From assembly GCF_013032445.1 (NCBI RefSeq), contig NZ_WQCA01000001.1, positions 372,001-436,000 on the forward strand: a stretch of 64,000 nt of DNA, written 5' to 3'. Under the pieces are notes generated by a model. That model did not search any database. It was not told the DNA's origin and saw only the letters and a list, made by a program, of their open reading frames with translations. Position 1 is the first letter of the stretch, and the number at the start of each line of letters is the position of its first letter. The DNA comes from Ruegeria arenilitoris (GTDB taxonomy: Bacteria > Pseudomonadota > Alphaproteobacteria > Rhodobacterales > Rhodobacteraceae). Position numbers and translations under genes: made by a program. Below, piece by piece: positions 1 to 9,344 of the stretch.

Positions 1-1
1 G

Positions 2-1795
2 AGCGTTGGCGGGCAGGATCATATGTACCTCGAAGGGCACATTGCCTTTGCCGTTCCGGGTGAAGACGATGATGTTGTCGTACATTGTTCCACTCAGCAC
101 CCGTCCGAGGCGCAGCATATGGTGGCGCATGTTCTTGGCGTGCCGTCCAATGCCGTTGTCGTCAATGTGCGCCGGATGGGTGGTGGATTTGGCGGTAAGG
201 AAAGCCAGATGAACCTGTTCTGCGCGGTTGCCGCCATGGCTGCCAAAAAGTGGAACCGAGCCGTCAAAATCCGCCCCGACCGGGATCAGGACATGACGGC
301 GACCGGTAAACGCCATGACTTCGTGATCGATTATGATGTCGCCTTTGATGACAATGGTCGAATTCAGGCGGTTGAAGGCAGCTTTGCTGCGCGGTGCGGT
401 TTCTCGGCCGATCTTTCGGGCCCTGTGACCGACCGGGCGCTTTTCCACGCGGACAACGCCTATTTCTATCCAAACGTGCGACTGAACAGCCACCCGATGA
501 AAACCAATACGGTTTCGAATACCGCGTTTCGCGGGTTTGGTGGACCGCAAGGCGTGATCGCAGCAGAACGGATGATCGAAGAAATCGCTTATGCCACCGG
601 GCAAGATCCGCTGGATGTGCGCAAGGCCAATTTCTACGGCACCGAGGACCGCAACATAACCCCGTATCACCAAGAGGTCGAAGACAGCATTCTCGACCGG
701 CTGGTTGGAGAGTTGGAAGAAACCTCAGAGTACCGCCAGCGCCGACAGGACATCATCGCGTTCAACAAGACGTCACCGATCCTGAAAAAAGGCATCACGC
801 TGACACCCGTCAAGTTCGGCATTTCCTTCACCGCGACCTGGTACAATCAGGCTGGTGCCTTGGTTCATGTCTACAATGACGGCTCGATTCATCTGAACCA
901 CGGCGGCACCGAAATGGGGCAAGGCCTGAACACCAAAGTTGCGCAGGTCGTGGCCGAGGCCTTTCAGGTTGATTTCAACCGTATCAAGATCACCAAAACA
1001 ACCACCGAGAAGGTTCCCAATACGTCGGCGACAGCGGCCTCCAGCGGGACGGACCTGAATGGGATGGCGGCATTGAATGCGGTCGAGCAGATCAAATCGC
1101 GTCTGGTGGAATTTGCAGCTGAGAAGTGGAATGTTGCCCCTGCCGACGTAGTCTTCCACGCCAATCAGGTCCATATCGGTGAAGAGATCCTGCCCTTCGA
1201 TGCATTCATCAAGCAGGCCTATCTGGCGCGTGTGCAATTGTCTGCGGCCGGGTTCTACAAGACCCCGAAAATCTACTGGGACCGGGCCAAAGGACAAGGC
1301 CGTCCGTTCTACTATTACGCATATGGTGCGTCCTGTTCAGAGGTGACGATTGACACCCTGACCGGTGAGTACCGAGTGGACCGTACAGATGTGTTGCATG
1401 ACGTCGGTCGCTCCCTGAACCCGGTGCTCGACAAGGGGCAGGTCGAAGGTGCCTTTATTCAGGGCATGGGATGGCTGACCACCGAAGAGCTGTGGTGGGA
1501 TGATGCTGGCCGTCTGCGCACCCATGCGCCGTCGACCTACAAGATCCCGCTCGCGTCGGATCGTCCGCGTATCTTCAATGTGAATCTCGCCGACTGGTCG
1601 GAAAATCGCGAGCTGACCATCAAACGTTCCAAAGCTGTTGGTGAGCCGCCGTTCATGCTGGGTATTTCGGTGTTTGAGGCCCTGTCCATGGCCGTAGCCT
1701 CGGTTGCCGACTACCGGGAATGCCCGCGCCTTGACGCGCCAGCGACGCCCGAGCGTGTCCTGATGGCCGTGTCGCGGCTGCAAGAGGGGCGCTGA
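2..1795 (+). CDS. xdhB: Xanthine dehydrogenase, molybdopterin-binding large subunit (5' end outside window)
   Basis: This is the molybdenum-cofactor subunit of cytosolic xanthine dehydrogenase, which oxidises hypoxanthine and xanthine to urate. The reading frame is open from base 2 (residues SVGGQDHMYLEG precede the ATG at 23), so the gene starts upstream. About 597 residues are visible of the usual ~770. Visible motifs are the cofactor loops GGGFGGKE near the start, FRGFGGPQG, GTEMGQG, and near the C-terminus VGEPPFMLG, whose Glu is the catalytic base in the family. The small FAD/FeS subunit gene is expected just upstream. The stop is followed three bases later by xdhC, so the two are almost certainly one operon. 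Confidence 0.95.
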   Translation, partial: SVGGQDHMYLEGHIAFAVPGEDDDVVVHCSTQHPSEAQHMVAHVLGVPSNAVVVNVRRMGGGFGGKESQMNLFCAVAAMAAKKWNRAVKIRPDRDQDMTATGKRHDFVIDYDVAFDDNGRIQAVEGSFAARCGFSADLSGPVTDRALFHADNAYFYPNVRLNSHPMKTNTVSNTAFRGFGGPQGVIAAERMIEEIAYATGQDPLDVRKANFYGTEDRNITPYHQEVEDSILDRLVGELEETSEYRQRRQDIIAFNKTSPILKKGITLTPVKFGISFTATWYNQAGALVHVYNDGSIHLNHGGTEMGQGLNTKVAQVVAEAFQVDFNRIKITKTTTEKVPNTSATAASSGTDLNGMAALNAVEQIKSRLVEFAAEKWNVAPADVVFHANQVHIGEEILPFDAFIKQAYLARVQLSAAGFYKTPKIYWDRAKGQGRPFYYYAYGASCSEVTIDTLTGEYRVDRTDVLHDVGRSLNPVLDKGQVEGAFIQGMGWLTTEELWWDDAGRLRTHAPSTYKIPLASDRPRIFNVNLADWSENRELTIKRSKAVGEPPFMLGISVFEALSMAVASVADYRECPRLDAPATPERVLMAVSRLQEGR

Positions 1796-1798
1796 GCC

Positions 1799-2677
1799 AT
1801 GACTGCCCCGGGTTCCCTGAATGAATTTCTGTCCACTCAGCACAGCGTGATCCGCGTCGTGCTGACGCGCGTGCGCGGGTCTTCGCCGCGCAATGAGGGG
1901 ACTGAAATGTTCGTGGCACCAGGAGCGTTGTGGGGCACCATTGGCGGTGGACAGTTGGAGTTCATGGCCATCAATGCCGCGCGGGATATGTTGCGCGATG
2001 GTGCGCTGCACCAGGATCTGGATATCCCCCTTGGTCCTGAAATTGGGCAATGCTGTGGGGGCCGGGTCGAATTGCACCTGACGCGCATGCGTGCGTCAGA
2101 CAAATGGGCGGCAACAGAACGCGCCGCGCGGCGGGATGAGGCCTTGCCCCATGTATACGTGATGGGAGCGGGTCATGTGGGGCGTGCGCTTGCCAATCAG
2201 CTTCAGCACCTGCCAGTGCGCTGCATCCTTGTCGACACACGGCCAGAGGAAATCGAACTTTGCACGGCAAATGTCGAAACCCGGGTGAGCGCAATTCCCG
2301 AAGCCGACATCTGGAGCGCGCCCGCAGGCAGCGCCTTTATCGTTCTGACCCACGATCATGGGCTGGATTTCCTGCTGACTTCAGCAGCGCTGGAACGTCG
2401 GGACGCCGCTTATGTGGGGATGATCGGATCCGCTACCAAGCGGGTAAAGTTCAGAAACTGGGCGCACAAAAACTGTGACGGACAGTCTATCGAACACTTG
2501 AATTGCCCCATTGGGGCAAGCGGTAGCCGTGATAAGCGGCCCAGCATCATCGCCGCCTTCGTGGTGGCCGAAGTGATGGCTGATTTGACCTCTGAAACTG
2601 CCGCGACCGCCCCGACCGGGGCAAACCAGGCGCCCCTTGTGGGCCACCATCGCGACCGGAAAGGGAGAACGGCCTGA
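1799..2677 (+). CDS. xdhC: XdhC, molybdenum cofactor insertion/sulfuration chaperone
   Basis: XdhC binds molybdenum cofactor, supports its sulfuration and delivers it to XdhB; it is not part of the mature enzyme. The 292-residue protein has the N-terminal XdhC/CoxI domain (TRVRGSSPRNEGTEM, then GTIGGGQLEF) and a C-terminal Rossmann domain starting at VMGAGHVGRALA around residue 120, the full family layout. It starts 3 bases after the xdhB stop, consistent with coupled translation. The C-terminal 30 residues are low complexity. Family assignment is secure from the motifs and from the position next to xdhB. Confidence 0.93.
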   Translation: MTAPGSLNEFLSTQHSVIRVVLTRVRGSSPRNEGTEMFVAPGALWGTIGGGQLEFMAINAARDMLRDGALHQDLDIPLGPEIGQCCGGRVELHLTRMRASDKWAATERAARRDEALPHVYVMGAGHVGRALANQLQHLPVRCILVDTRPEEIELCTANVETRVSAIPEADIWSAPAGSAFIVLTHDHGLDFLLTSAALERRDAAYVGMIGSATKRVKFRNWAHKNCDGQSIEHLNCPIGASGSRDKRPSIIAAFVVAEVMADLTSETAATAPTGANQAPLVGHHRDRKGRTA

Positions 2678-2720
2678 CATCTGTCGGGCAATTCCGGTCA
2701 AATCAGAGGAGGAGACCGTC

Positions 2721-4322
2721 ATGGACGGGAGGACCTACGAATACAAGCTGTTTACCCGCAGCGATTTCAGCGCTTTCTGGGCGCTTTTTACGGACAACCT
2801 TGTAAACTTGCTGATCCTGTCCGGGGTCTGTCAGTTCGTGTTCCAGATGCCAGCGGACATCGTCTTTGGCCGCATCGTCCCAGGTGCCGCTATTGCGATC
2901 CTGGCCGGTGTCGCGGTTTACGCATACCTCGCCAAATACGCGGCGAACAAAAGGGGTGAAGATGTAACCGCCTTGCCCTACGGCATCTCGACGCCGGTTA
3001 TGTTCGTCTACCTGTTTGGCGTGATCGGTCCCATCTACTGGGCCACCAACGACCCGATGCTAGCTTGGCAAGTGGGCATCGGTGCCGGGTTCATGGGCGG
3101 CATCGTCGCGGCTTTGGGTGCCTTCGTTGGACCATACCTCAAGCGGATCACACCCCGCGCCGGGATGTTGGGCACGCTGTGCGGCATCGCATTGGTCTTC
3201 ATCGGCTCAGTGCCTCTGGCCGAAGTCTTTGAAAACCCCATCATCGGCTTTACGTCGCTACTGTTTATCCTTTGGGGTCTGATCGGTCGGTTCCGCCTTC
3301 CGGGCAACGTCCCTGCCGGTCTGGTCGCGATTGCTGCCGGTACCGTTATTGCCCTTGTTCTTGGTGAAGCCAAAATTGATACAAGCGGCCTCGGCTTTTA
3401 CCCGCCAATTCCCTACATTGGAGATCTCATCGCGGGTGTTCAGTACCTGTTTGCCAATCCCGAACTCTTTCTGGTTCTGATCCCGGTTCAAATCTACAAC
3501 TTCATCGAAACGATGAACAACGTGGAATCGGCCGAGGCGGCAGGAGACCATTACCCGGTCGGCGTGTGTCAGGTGACGGATGGCGCGGGCACCATGTTGG
3601 GGGCTCTTTTTGGCTCGCCTTTCCCAACCACAGTCTACATTGGTCATCCCGCCTACAAACGGCTTGATGCACATGCCGGGTACATCGTCGGCGTGGCCGT
3701 CGTAATCGCTGCAGCTGCCTTCCTCGGCTTCTTGTCTTTTCTTGCCGGCCTGATCCCGATTGCCGCTGCTGCCCCTGTATTGGTCTTTGTCTCGGTAAGC
3801 CTGATCACCAATACCGCCTGGGCTGTGAAACCGATGCACATGGCTGCGGTGTCCTTCGCGATCCTGCCCCATATCTCGGCCTTTCTGATGGTCAAATGGG
3901 GGTCACTGATGAACGCATTGCGCAGTAGCGGTGTCGAAGGGTTGCCTTCGCTTGGTGATGAAGGCTTGACCGCGGCACTTCTCATGGAGGGCGCCCACTA
4001 CGAAGGGCATCTTGCCCTGAGCCAGGGTGCAATCATCACAGGCCTGATCTGGGGCGCCATTGTGGCGGACGTGATTGATGGCCGTTTCCGGATGGCCGGG
4101 GCGTTTGCTTTCGCTGGCGGACTGATGTCTTCGGTTGGTGTTATCCACTCGTACACACTGCAGATGCCTCAATTCGACGGGATCACCATCGGTTACTTGA
4201 TCATTGGCGCATTCCTCTACGTCTACCCGATGTTCGCCCCCAAAGAGGATCTCGAACATCGTGTTATCGTACCGGATGAGCCTGATCTGATCGACGACGA
4301 CTCTCCGGCGCAGCAGGCCTGA
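2721..4322 (+). CDS. NCS2-family purine/xanthine permease
   Basis: This is a 533-residue polytopic inner-membrane protein of the nucleobase:cation symporter-2 / AzgA-like group. It probably imports the purine used by the neighbouring xanthine dehydrogenase and guanine deaminase. Many hydrophobic segments are visible, as is the conserved region with ETMNNVESAEAAGD and the substrate-loop sequence FGSPFPTTVYIGHPAYK. The start at 2721 is chosen because GAGGAGGA lies 9 bases upstream; a longer in-frame start at 2637 would overlap xdhC. It follows xdhC by 43 bases, so it is likely in the same operon. The exact substrate (guanine, hypoxanthine or xanthine) cannot be read from the sequence. Confidence 0.88.
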   Translation: MDGRTYEYKLFTRSDFSAFWALFTDNLVNLLILSGVCQFVFQMPADIVFGRIVPGAAIAILAGVAVYAYLAKYAANKRGEDVTALPYGISTPVMFVYLFGVIGPIYWATNDPMLAWQVGIGAGFMGGIVAALGAFVGPYLKRITPRAGMLGTLCGIALVFIGSVPLAEVFENPIIGFTSLLFILWGLIGRFRLPGNVPAGLVAIAAGTVIALVLGEAKIDTSGLGFYPPIPYIGDLIAGVQYLFANPELFLVLIPVQIYNFIETMNNVESAEAAGDHYPVGVCQVTDGAGTMLGALFGSPFPTTVYIGHPAYKRLDAHAGYIVGVAVVIAAAAFLGFLSFLAGLIPIAAAAPVLVFVSVSLITNTAWAVKPMHMAAVSFAILPHISAFLMVKWGSLMNALRSSGVEGLPSLGDEGLTAALLMEGAHYEGHLALSQGAIITGLIWGAIVADVIDGRFRMAGAFAFAGGLMSSVGVIHSYTLQMPQFDGITIGYLIIGAFLYVYPMFAPKEDLEHRVIVPDEPDLIDDDSPAQQA

Positions 4323-4386
4323 TCAACAGCGGGGCAGCCGCATGGCGGCCCCCTACCCTTTCCCTAACTTACGCACGAGATCTTTC

Positions 4387-5724
4387 ATGACACAGAGATT
4401 GCTTCGCGGTCGTCTGCTGACCTTCCATCGCGAACCCTTGAACGGCGAAGACACCGGTGCCTATACCTATCTCGAGGACGGCGCCCTGCTGATCCGGGAC
4501 GGAATCATCCAGGAAACGGGACCCTTTGCTGAGGTGAGCGCAACTTCTGGCGATGTCCCAGTGACGGACCATAGACCACATCTGATGATGGCTGGCTTCA
4601 TCGACACGCATATTCACTTTCCACAGGTACAGGTGATCGCCTCGTGGGGTGCGCAGCTTCTGGACTGGCTAAATAACTACACCTTCCCGGAAGAAACCCG
4701 TTTTGCCTCGTATCAACACAGTGCACTGATGGCGCGGGCATTCTTCGATCAACTCATCACCCATGGCACGACCACCGCGGTTGCCTATTGCTCGGTCCAC
4801 AAGAATTCGGCAGACGCTTTCTTTACCGAGGCGACCGGACGGAACATGCGGATGCTTGGCGGCAAGGTCCTGATGGACCGTAATGCACCCGAAGATCTGC
4901 AGGATACGCCGCAAACCGGGTACGATGACACCAAAGCGCTAATCACGGACTGGCACGGCAAGGGCCGCAACGGCTATGTCATCACCCCTCGGTTCGCGAT
5001 CACGTCAACGCCGGAACAGATGGCAATGGCACAGGCTTTAACGCAAGAACATCCGGACTGTCACATCCAGACACATCTGTCGGAAAACAAGGATGAGATT
5101 GCATTTACCAAGCAGCTTTATCCGCAAGCACGTGATTACCTGGACGTCTACCAGTCTTATGGCCTGCTGGGCCAAAAGACATTACTTGGGCATTCCATTC
5201 ACCTGGAACCGCGCGAGATCGACGCGCTGGCAGAAACAGGCGCGCATCCTGTATTTTGCCCAACCTCGAATCTGTTCCTTGGCAGCGGCCTCTTTGATCA
5301 TGAGGGGCTGAGTGCACGCGGTATATCAAGTGGGATCGCCACAGACGTTGGTGCAGGCACCAGTTACTCGATGCTGCAGACCCTCAACGAAGGTTACAAG
5401 ATTCTACAGTTGCAAGGGTCGGCTCTGCATCCCCTACAAGCGTTTCACTGGGCAACACGCGGAAATGCCTGCGTTCTTGGCCTGGAAGATAAAATCGGTA
5501 ATCTCGACCCCGGCACCGAGGCAGATGTCGTGGTGCTAAATGCCCGCAGTACAGCCGCCATGGCGCTGCGTATGGATCGCGTTGGAAGTCTCGCAGAAGA
5601 ATTGTTTGTCCTGCAGATGATGGGTGATGATCGCGCGATTGAAGAAGTCTACGTTTCAGGAACACCGAGCAAGATTGCCCCAGAGCAAACTACCTGGAAT
5701 GGTAATGTTCAAATCGTTTTGTAG
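4387..5724 (+). CDS. guaD: Guanine deaminase
   Basis: The enzyme hydrolyses guanine to xanthine and ammonia, feeding the adjacent xanthine dehydrogenase. The protein has about 445 residues and is an amidohydrolase. It shows the metal-binding signature GFIDTHIHFPQ followed by the guanine-deaminase-type stretch WLNNYTFPEE, a conserved THLSEN, LGHSIHL, and the late Asp in ATDVGAGTSYSMLQTLNEGYK. The in-frame ATG at 4342 would add 15 residues without similarity, so the ATG at 4387 (MTQRLLRGR) is preferred although its ribosome-binding site is weak. It is the last gene of the purine cluster; the sequence after its stop is a non-coding relic region. Confidence 0.94.
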   Translation: MTQRLLRGRLLTFHREPLNGEDTGAYTYLEDGALLIRDGIIQETGPFAEVSATSGDVPVTDHRPHLMMAGFIDTHIHFPQVQVIASWGAQLLDWLNNYTFPEETRFASYQHSALMARAFFDQLITHGTTTAVAYCSVHKNSADAFFTEATGRNMRMLGGKVLMDRNAPEDLQDTPQTGYDDTKALITDWHGKGRNGYVITPRFAITSTPEQMAMAQALTQEHPDCHIQTHLSENKDEIAFTKQLYPQARDYLDVYQSYGLLGQKTLLGHSIHLEPREIDALAETGAHPVFCPTSNLFLGSGLFDHEGLSARGISSGIATDVGAGTSYSMLQTLNEGYKILQLQGSALHPLQAFHWATRGNACVLGLEDKIGNLDPGTEADVVVLNARSTAAMALRMDRVGSLAEELFVLQMMGDDRAIEEVYVSGTPSKIAPEQTTWNGNVQIVL

Positions 5725-6298
5725 TGGGGCCCGTAACAAGGGCATCTGCTGTAACTTTTGACCATTGATCTGCCTGTCGTTGTCCCTAGCTCGATGGTCG
5801 GCAGTACGAATGATGCGACAAGCTTAAGGTGGTCGATGGTTGATTGCACAAATTTTGTTTCGCGTGTTCGAATTCTGTGCTGCCGGTAAGTTTGACCACC
5901 TGCAAGAGTACTCCTTCAGTGTCCATCGTCAGGTAGTTGGGCAGATAGCGTCCTAAGCCAAGAGAGCGTCTGGCTCATCTGGCTGTTTTGACTATGTTGC
6001 AGATTTTCTGTGAAGCAAGCACCGGGTTTGATGTTTAGAAACTCTCATTGTAGCGCTGGTAAACTATAGTGATCGACAAAAGCGTCGATCATTTTCTTGA
6101 GATGGTCAACGGTGTCCACTGAACCAGTTTGTCTCCGCTGGTCAGGTCAGCCGATTACATCGTCGTCCGGGCACTCGTTAGCAGCCTGCCAATGGTAGAT
6201 TGGTGGCGTGCCCCATTTGTTTTGGAACACTTTGCAAAGTCTGCTTTCTGCGCATCGCCGCCGTTATCAGCCACCAGTGCCGGAGCGGCAGCGTAGGT
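5725..6298. other. Gene-poor relic region between guaD and the IS3 fragment
   Basis: About 570 bases with no credible gene on either strand and lower GC than the flanks. One small inverted repeat is visible near 6070-6090 (GATCGAC, loop, GTCGATC) but without a clear T-run. Together with the transposase fragment that follows, this is best read as decayed mobile DNA at the left side of the thyA-folA patch. No coding function is supported. Confidence 0.5.
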
Positions 6299-6442
6299 CT
6301 TCTTGGTGGCTTCCCTGTGTCTTACAAGGACCCGGATCTTGCCCGAGAGAACGAATGGCTTCGACGAGAGACCCGCATTCTCAAGGAGGAGAGGGATATT
6401 CTAAAAAATGCGGCAGCCTTCTTCGCGAGCCACAAGCCATGA
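6299..6442 (+). pseudogene. IS3-family transposase OrfA C-terminal remnant
   Basis: The reading frame ends with residues resembling the C-terminal leucine-zipper end of IS3-type OrfA: ARENEWLRRETRILKEERD, directly followed by ILKNAAAFFASHKP and a stop. The typical OrfA N-terminal helix-turn-helix is missing and no OrfB (DDE integrase) follows, so this is a dead fragment of roughly 45 codons. The open frame extends back to 6200, but the upstream part does not look like OrfA. Clean terminal inverted repeats could not be found. Confidence 0.65.
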
Positions 6443-6477
6443 TAAAGGAGAAAACGCTTTCCGTTATTTCTGATAAA

Positions 6478-7002
6478 TCAGCTAAGGACGTTTGCCTCCC
6501 CTGCATCCATATGCATTGGCGGAGATCCACGCCTTAGGTACTCGTGCAAACTACACTTGGGCCCGTCTGGCCGCAGTAGCCGCTTGTTGATCAAACGCCA
6601 GGAATCCAGATCAAAACTGGGAAAAAATGTATCGGCATCTCCAACCTGAATTTCGACCTCGGAAATCATCAACCTATCCGCTAGTGGGATCATCTCTTCA
6701 TAAATCCGCGCTCCGCCGATGCCATAGATTCGATCATATCCCGCATCGGAGGCAGTCTGAATGGCTGCGGACACCGAGGGGGTCACGATATCCGCGGCAT
6801 CAGATTGTGAAGATACAACGATATTTAGGCGCTTTGGCAGTGGTTTTACCGGAAGGCTTTCCCAGGTGTTACGTCCCATTATCAGCGCACCGCCAAGCGT
6901 TTCCCGCTGAAAGGACTTCAAGTCCTCGGGAAGATGCCAGGGGATATCGCCATTTCGGCCGATTGCGCTATTTTTGGTACGCGCCACGATCAACGTAATC
7001 AT
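6478..7002 (-). CDS. folA: Dihydrofolate reductase
   Basis: FolA reduces dihydrofolate to tetrahydrofolate with NADPH, which is required when ThyA makes dTMP. The N-terminus is canonical: an IGRNGDIPWHLPEDLKSF stretch with the active-site Asp, then IMGRNTWESL, and later IYGIGGARIYEEMI. At 174 residues it is slightly long. The expected family end is near the CSLHEYLRR sequence, and the last ~16 residues (GSPPMHMDAG...) look like read-through into flanking DNA. It starts 3 bases after the thyA stop, so thyA-folA form an operon. Base composition is lower in GC than the window average. Confidence 0.93.
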   Translation of the reverse strand: MITLIVARTKNSAIGRNGDIPWHLPEDLKSFQRETLGGALIMGRNTWESLPVKPLPKRLNIVVSSQSDAADIVTPSVSAAIQTASDAGYDRIYGIGGARIYEEMIPLADRLMISEVEIQVGDADTFFPSFDLDSWRLINKRLLRPDGPKCSLHEYLRRGSPPMHMDAGEANVLS

Positions 7003-7005
7003 TGT

Positions 7006-7839
7006 CTAGACCGCCACTGGCGCGGGGATCGCGGGTTCGGGATCATAGTTAACGATCTCAAAGTCTTCGTAGCTGAAATCAAAAATGGACGGCACGTCGC
7101 GTTTAATGCGAATAGTTGGCAGCCTCTTCGGCTTGCGAGTGAGCTGCAATTTCACCTGATCCATATGGTTGGAGTATATGTGGGCATCGCCAATAGTGTG
7201 CACAAAATCACCCGCTTCGTAACCAGTAACATGAGCGAGCATCACAAGAAGTAATGCATAGGATGCAATGTTGAATGGAACGCCAAGGAACATGTCGGCT
7301 GACCGCTGGTAGAGTTGAAGGTGCATGCGACCGTTCAAGACCCGAACTTGCCAGATTGTATGGCAAGGAGGGAGTGCCATGCGCGGAACATCTCCGGGAT
7401 TCCATGCAGAGACAATGAGGCGGCGACTATCGGGTGTGGACTTTATCGTTTCGACTAGCTGCGTGATCTGGTCAACTCCCCTTCCAAAGTAAAGGGGTTC
7501 ATCATCCTTCACCTGCCCGGTCGGTTGAAGTGTGGGGAAAGCTCGCCATTGATGGCCATATACAGGACCCAGATCACCATTTTCGTCAGCCCATTCGTCC
7601 CAAATCGTAACACCATTATCGTTCAAATATTTGATGTTGGTGTCGCCGGCTAGGAACCACAAGAGTTCGTGAATAATTGAGCGCAGGTGCAGCTTCTTGG
7701 TAGTTACCAAGGGAAAACCTTCCGCCAACCGATAGCGCGACTGCAAACCGAATAACGAGATTGTACCCGTACCCGTGCGGTCGGTTGATTCTTCACCACA
7801 TTCCAGAATGGCGTTCAATGCATCTAGATACTGCTTCAA
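7006..7839 (-). CDS. thyA: Thymidylate synthase (folate-dependent, ThyA type)
   Basis: ThyA methylates dUMP to dTMP using methylene-tetrahydrofolate and releases dihydrofolate. The 277-residue protein is full length and canonical: [14 protein letters not shown] at the N-terminus, [12 protein letters not shown], the catalytic Cys in [29 protein letters not shown], and [10 protein letters not shown]. It lies upstream of folA on the minus strand. Its GC (roughly half) is clearly below that of the surrounding genes, and the block it belongs to cuts into thyX, which suggests acquisition by transfer. Confidence 0.96.
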   Translation of the reverse strand: MKQYLDALNAILECGEESTDRTGTGTISLFGLQSRYRLAEGFPLVTTKKLHLRSIIHELLWFLAGDTNIKYLNDNGVTIWDEWADENGDLGPVYGHQWRAFPTLQPTGQVKDDEPLYFGRGVDQITQLVETIKSTPDSRRLIVSAWNPGDVPRMALPPCHTIWQVRVLNGRMHLQLYQRSADMFLGVPFNIASYALLLVMLAHVTGYEAGDFVHTIGDAHIYSNHMDQVKLQLTRKPKRLPTIRIKRDVPSIFDFSYEDFEIVNYDPEPAIPAPVAV

Positions 7840-7965
7840 CTGTGCCCTCGTCTTTCTTTCTGCAGCTTGGACGTCATCGCCTCATAGCTAATACCATGGC
7901 GCAATCACATCGACGTTCTCTCAGACCTAATCTCGGATCGAGATCTGTCTATGAAGCGCGGTAAA

Positions 7966-8739
7966 TCAAACAGAATCTAGCCGCCCCACCCATCCTCGTT
8001 TGAAAAAACCTGTCATTACGGAAATGGGGAATAAGTCTCTCATTTTTTCATAAATCTCTGATTTAAAACCATTTATCACAAAATAGAGAATTCTAACATC
8101 ACCTAAAATCTCCCAGTACCACTGGGTGTAGATATTCGCGGGCAGGTTCATCCGCGCCAATTCACGCGCCAGCCCCTGCTGACCATCCTGACTGATCATC
8201 GCCTCGTAATTGTCATAGCACCGCGCACTGTCGGCCTTGAGCATCTCAAGAACACGCGCGGCCTCTTCCCCTCGCAGCGAGTCGCCACGGCCCTGGTTGT
8301 TCACCTCGGACTGCGCGGCCACGTGATCGGGTGCCGGAATGTAGAACTCGCGGTCCAATATCGAGTAGCGCGCGGAGTATTCGTTCACATTCGCCGTGCG
8401 GTGACGAATCCATTGCCGGGCCACGAACACGGGCAGTTTGACGTGCAGCTTGATCTCGCACATCTCAAACGGGGTCGAGTGCCAGTGGCGCATCAGATAG
8501 CGGATCAGGCCCTCATCGTTCTGCACCGGTATTGTGCCTTTACCGTAGGACACCCGTGCCGCCTGACAGATCGCCGCGTCATCACCCATATAGTCGATCA
8601 CACGCACATAACCGTGATCCAGAACTTGATGGACAGTGTAGAGGTGCTCTTCCATACCCGCAGCCACAACGCGGCGCGTTTGATGCGATAGCGCCCGCTG
8701 CGCTTCGATCTCGGCCAGTTGATCAGAGGACAGCGGCAT
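7966..8739 (-). pseudogene. thyX: Truncated FAD-dependent thymidylate synthase (ThyX)
   Basis: The first ~210 codons are a typical alphaproteobacterial ThyX with the signature [15 protein letters not shown] and the run up to [12 protein letters not shown], preceded by a good ribosome-binding site (GGAAAGGAAG). After QWYW, at about base 8112, the similarity stops abruptly. In place of the family continuation (a DLHN..HFL.LRAD.HAQ.EIR segment carrying the dUMP-binding Arg and FAD contacts) there are ~47 unrelated AT-rich codons ending at 7966. The product is 257 residues against about 300 in relatives as I recall them. It therefore lacks essential active-site residues and should be inactive. 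The breakpoint is the right edge of the thyA-folA patch. Confidence 0.85.
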
Positions 8740-8915
8740 GAAACTTCCTTTCCAGCGATGAGTCGCCCGCCACTATATATCGGCAACTTACTGACCGGAA
8801 CCGCGATATGTGCGATCATTTCCGCAATTTTCAAATTGTGTCCCCGCTGCCCCTCGACTTGCTTAACCGGCGCGCTAAGCTGCTGCGCATCACCTGAACA
8901 GAAAGGAAGCCACAC

Positions 8916-9344
8916 ATGGGGCTGAGATATCTTCACACCATGATCCGCGTGAAGGATCTGGAGAAGTCGATGGCGTTTTTTGAGCTGCTGGGCCTGAAGG
9001 AAACCCGCCGCTATGACAGCGAGTCGGGGCGGTTTTCTCTGATCTTCATGGCGCCTCCGGGACAAGAGGATCGACCGATCGAACTGACCCACAACTGGGA
9101 CGGAGACGATGCGCTGCCCAGTGACAGCCGCCATTTTGGGCACCTGGCCTACGGAGTTGATAACATCTACGAAACTTGTCAGCACCTGCAGGATAATGGC
9201 GTCGTGATCAATCGCCCGCCGCGCGATGGCCGCATGGCGTTTGTGCGGTCCCCCGACAATATCTCGGTCGAGCTGCTGCAGAACGGTGACGCGTTGGATC
9301 CCGCAGAACCCTGGGCCAGCATGGAAAGCACCGGTCACTGGTGA
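8916..9344 (+). CDS. gloA: Lactoylglutathione lyase (glyoxalase I)
   Basis: Glyoxalase I isomerises the methylglyoxal-glutathione hemithioacetal to lactoylglutathione. The 142-residue protein is one glyoxalase/VOC module pair: HTMIRVKDLEKSMAFFELLG, then an IELTHNWDGD metal-site Glu, HFGHLAYGVDNIYE with metal-site His, and SPDNISVELLQ with the last Glu. The ribosome-binding site GAAAGGAAG precedes the ATG. The stop overlaps the GTG start of the next gene by 4 bases, suggesting coupled translation. Confidence 0.93.
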   Translation: MGLRYLHTMIRVKDLEKSMAFFELLGLKETRRYDSESGRFSLIFMAPPGQEDRPIELTHNWDGDDALPSDSRHFGHLAYGVDNIYETCQHLQDNGVVINRPPRDGRMAFVRSPDNISVELLQNGDALDPAEPWASMESTGHW

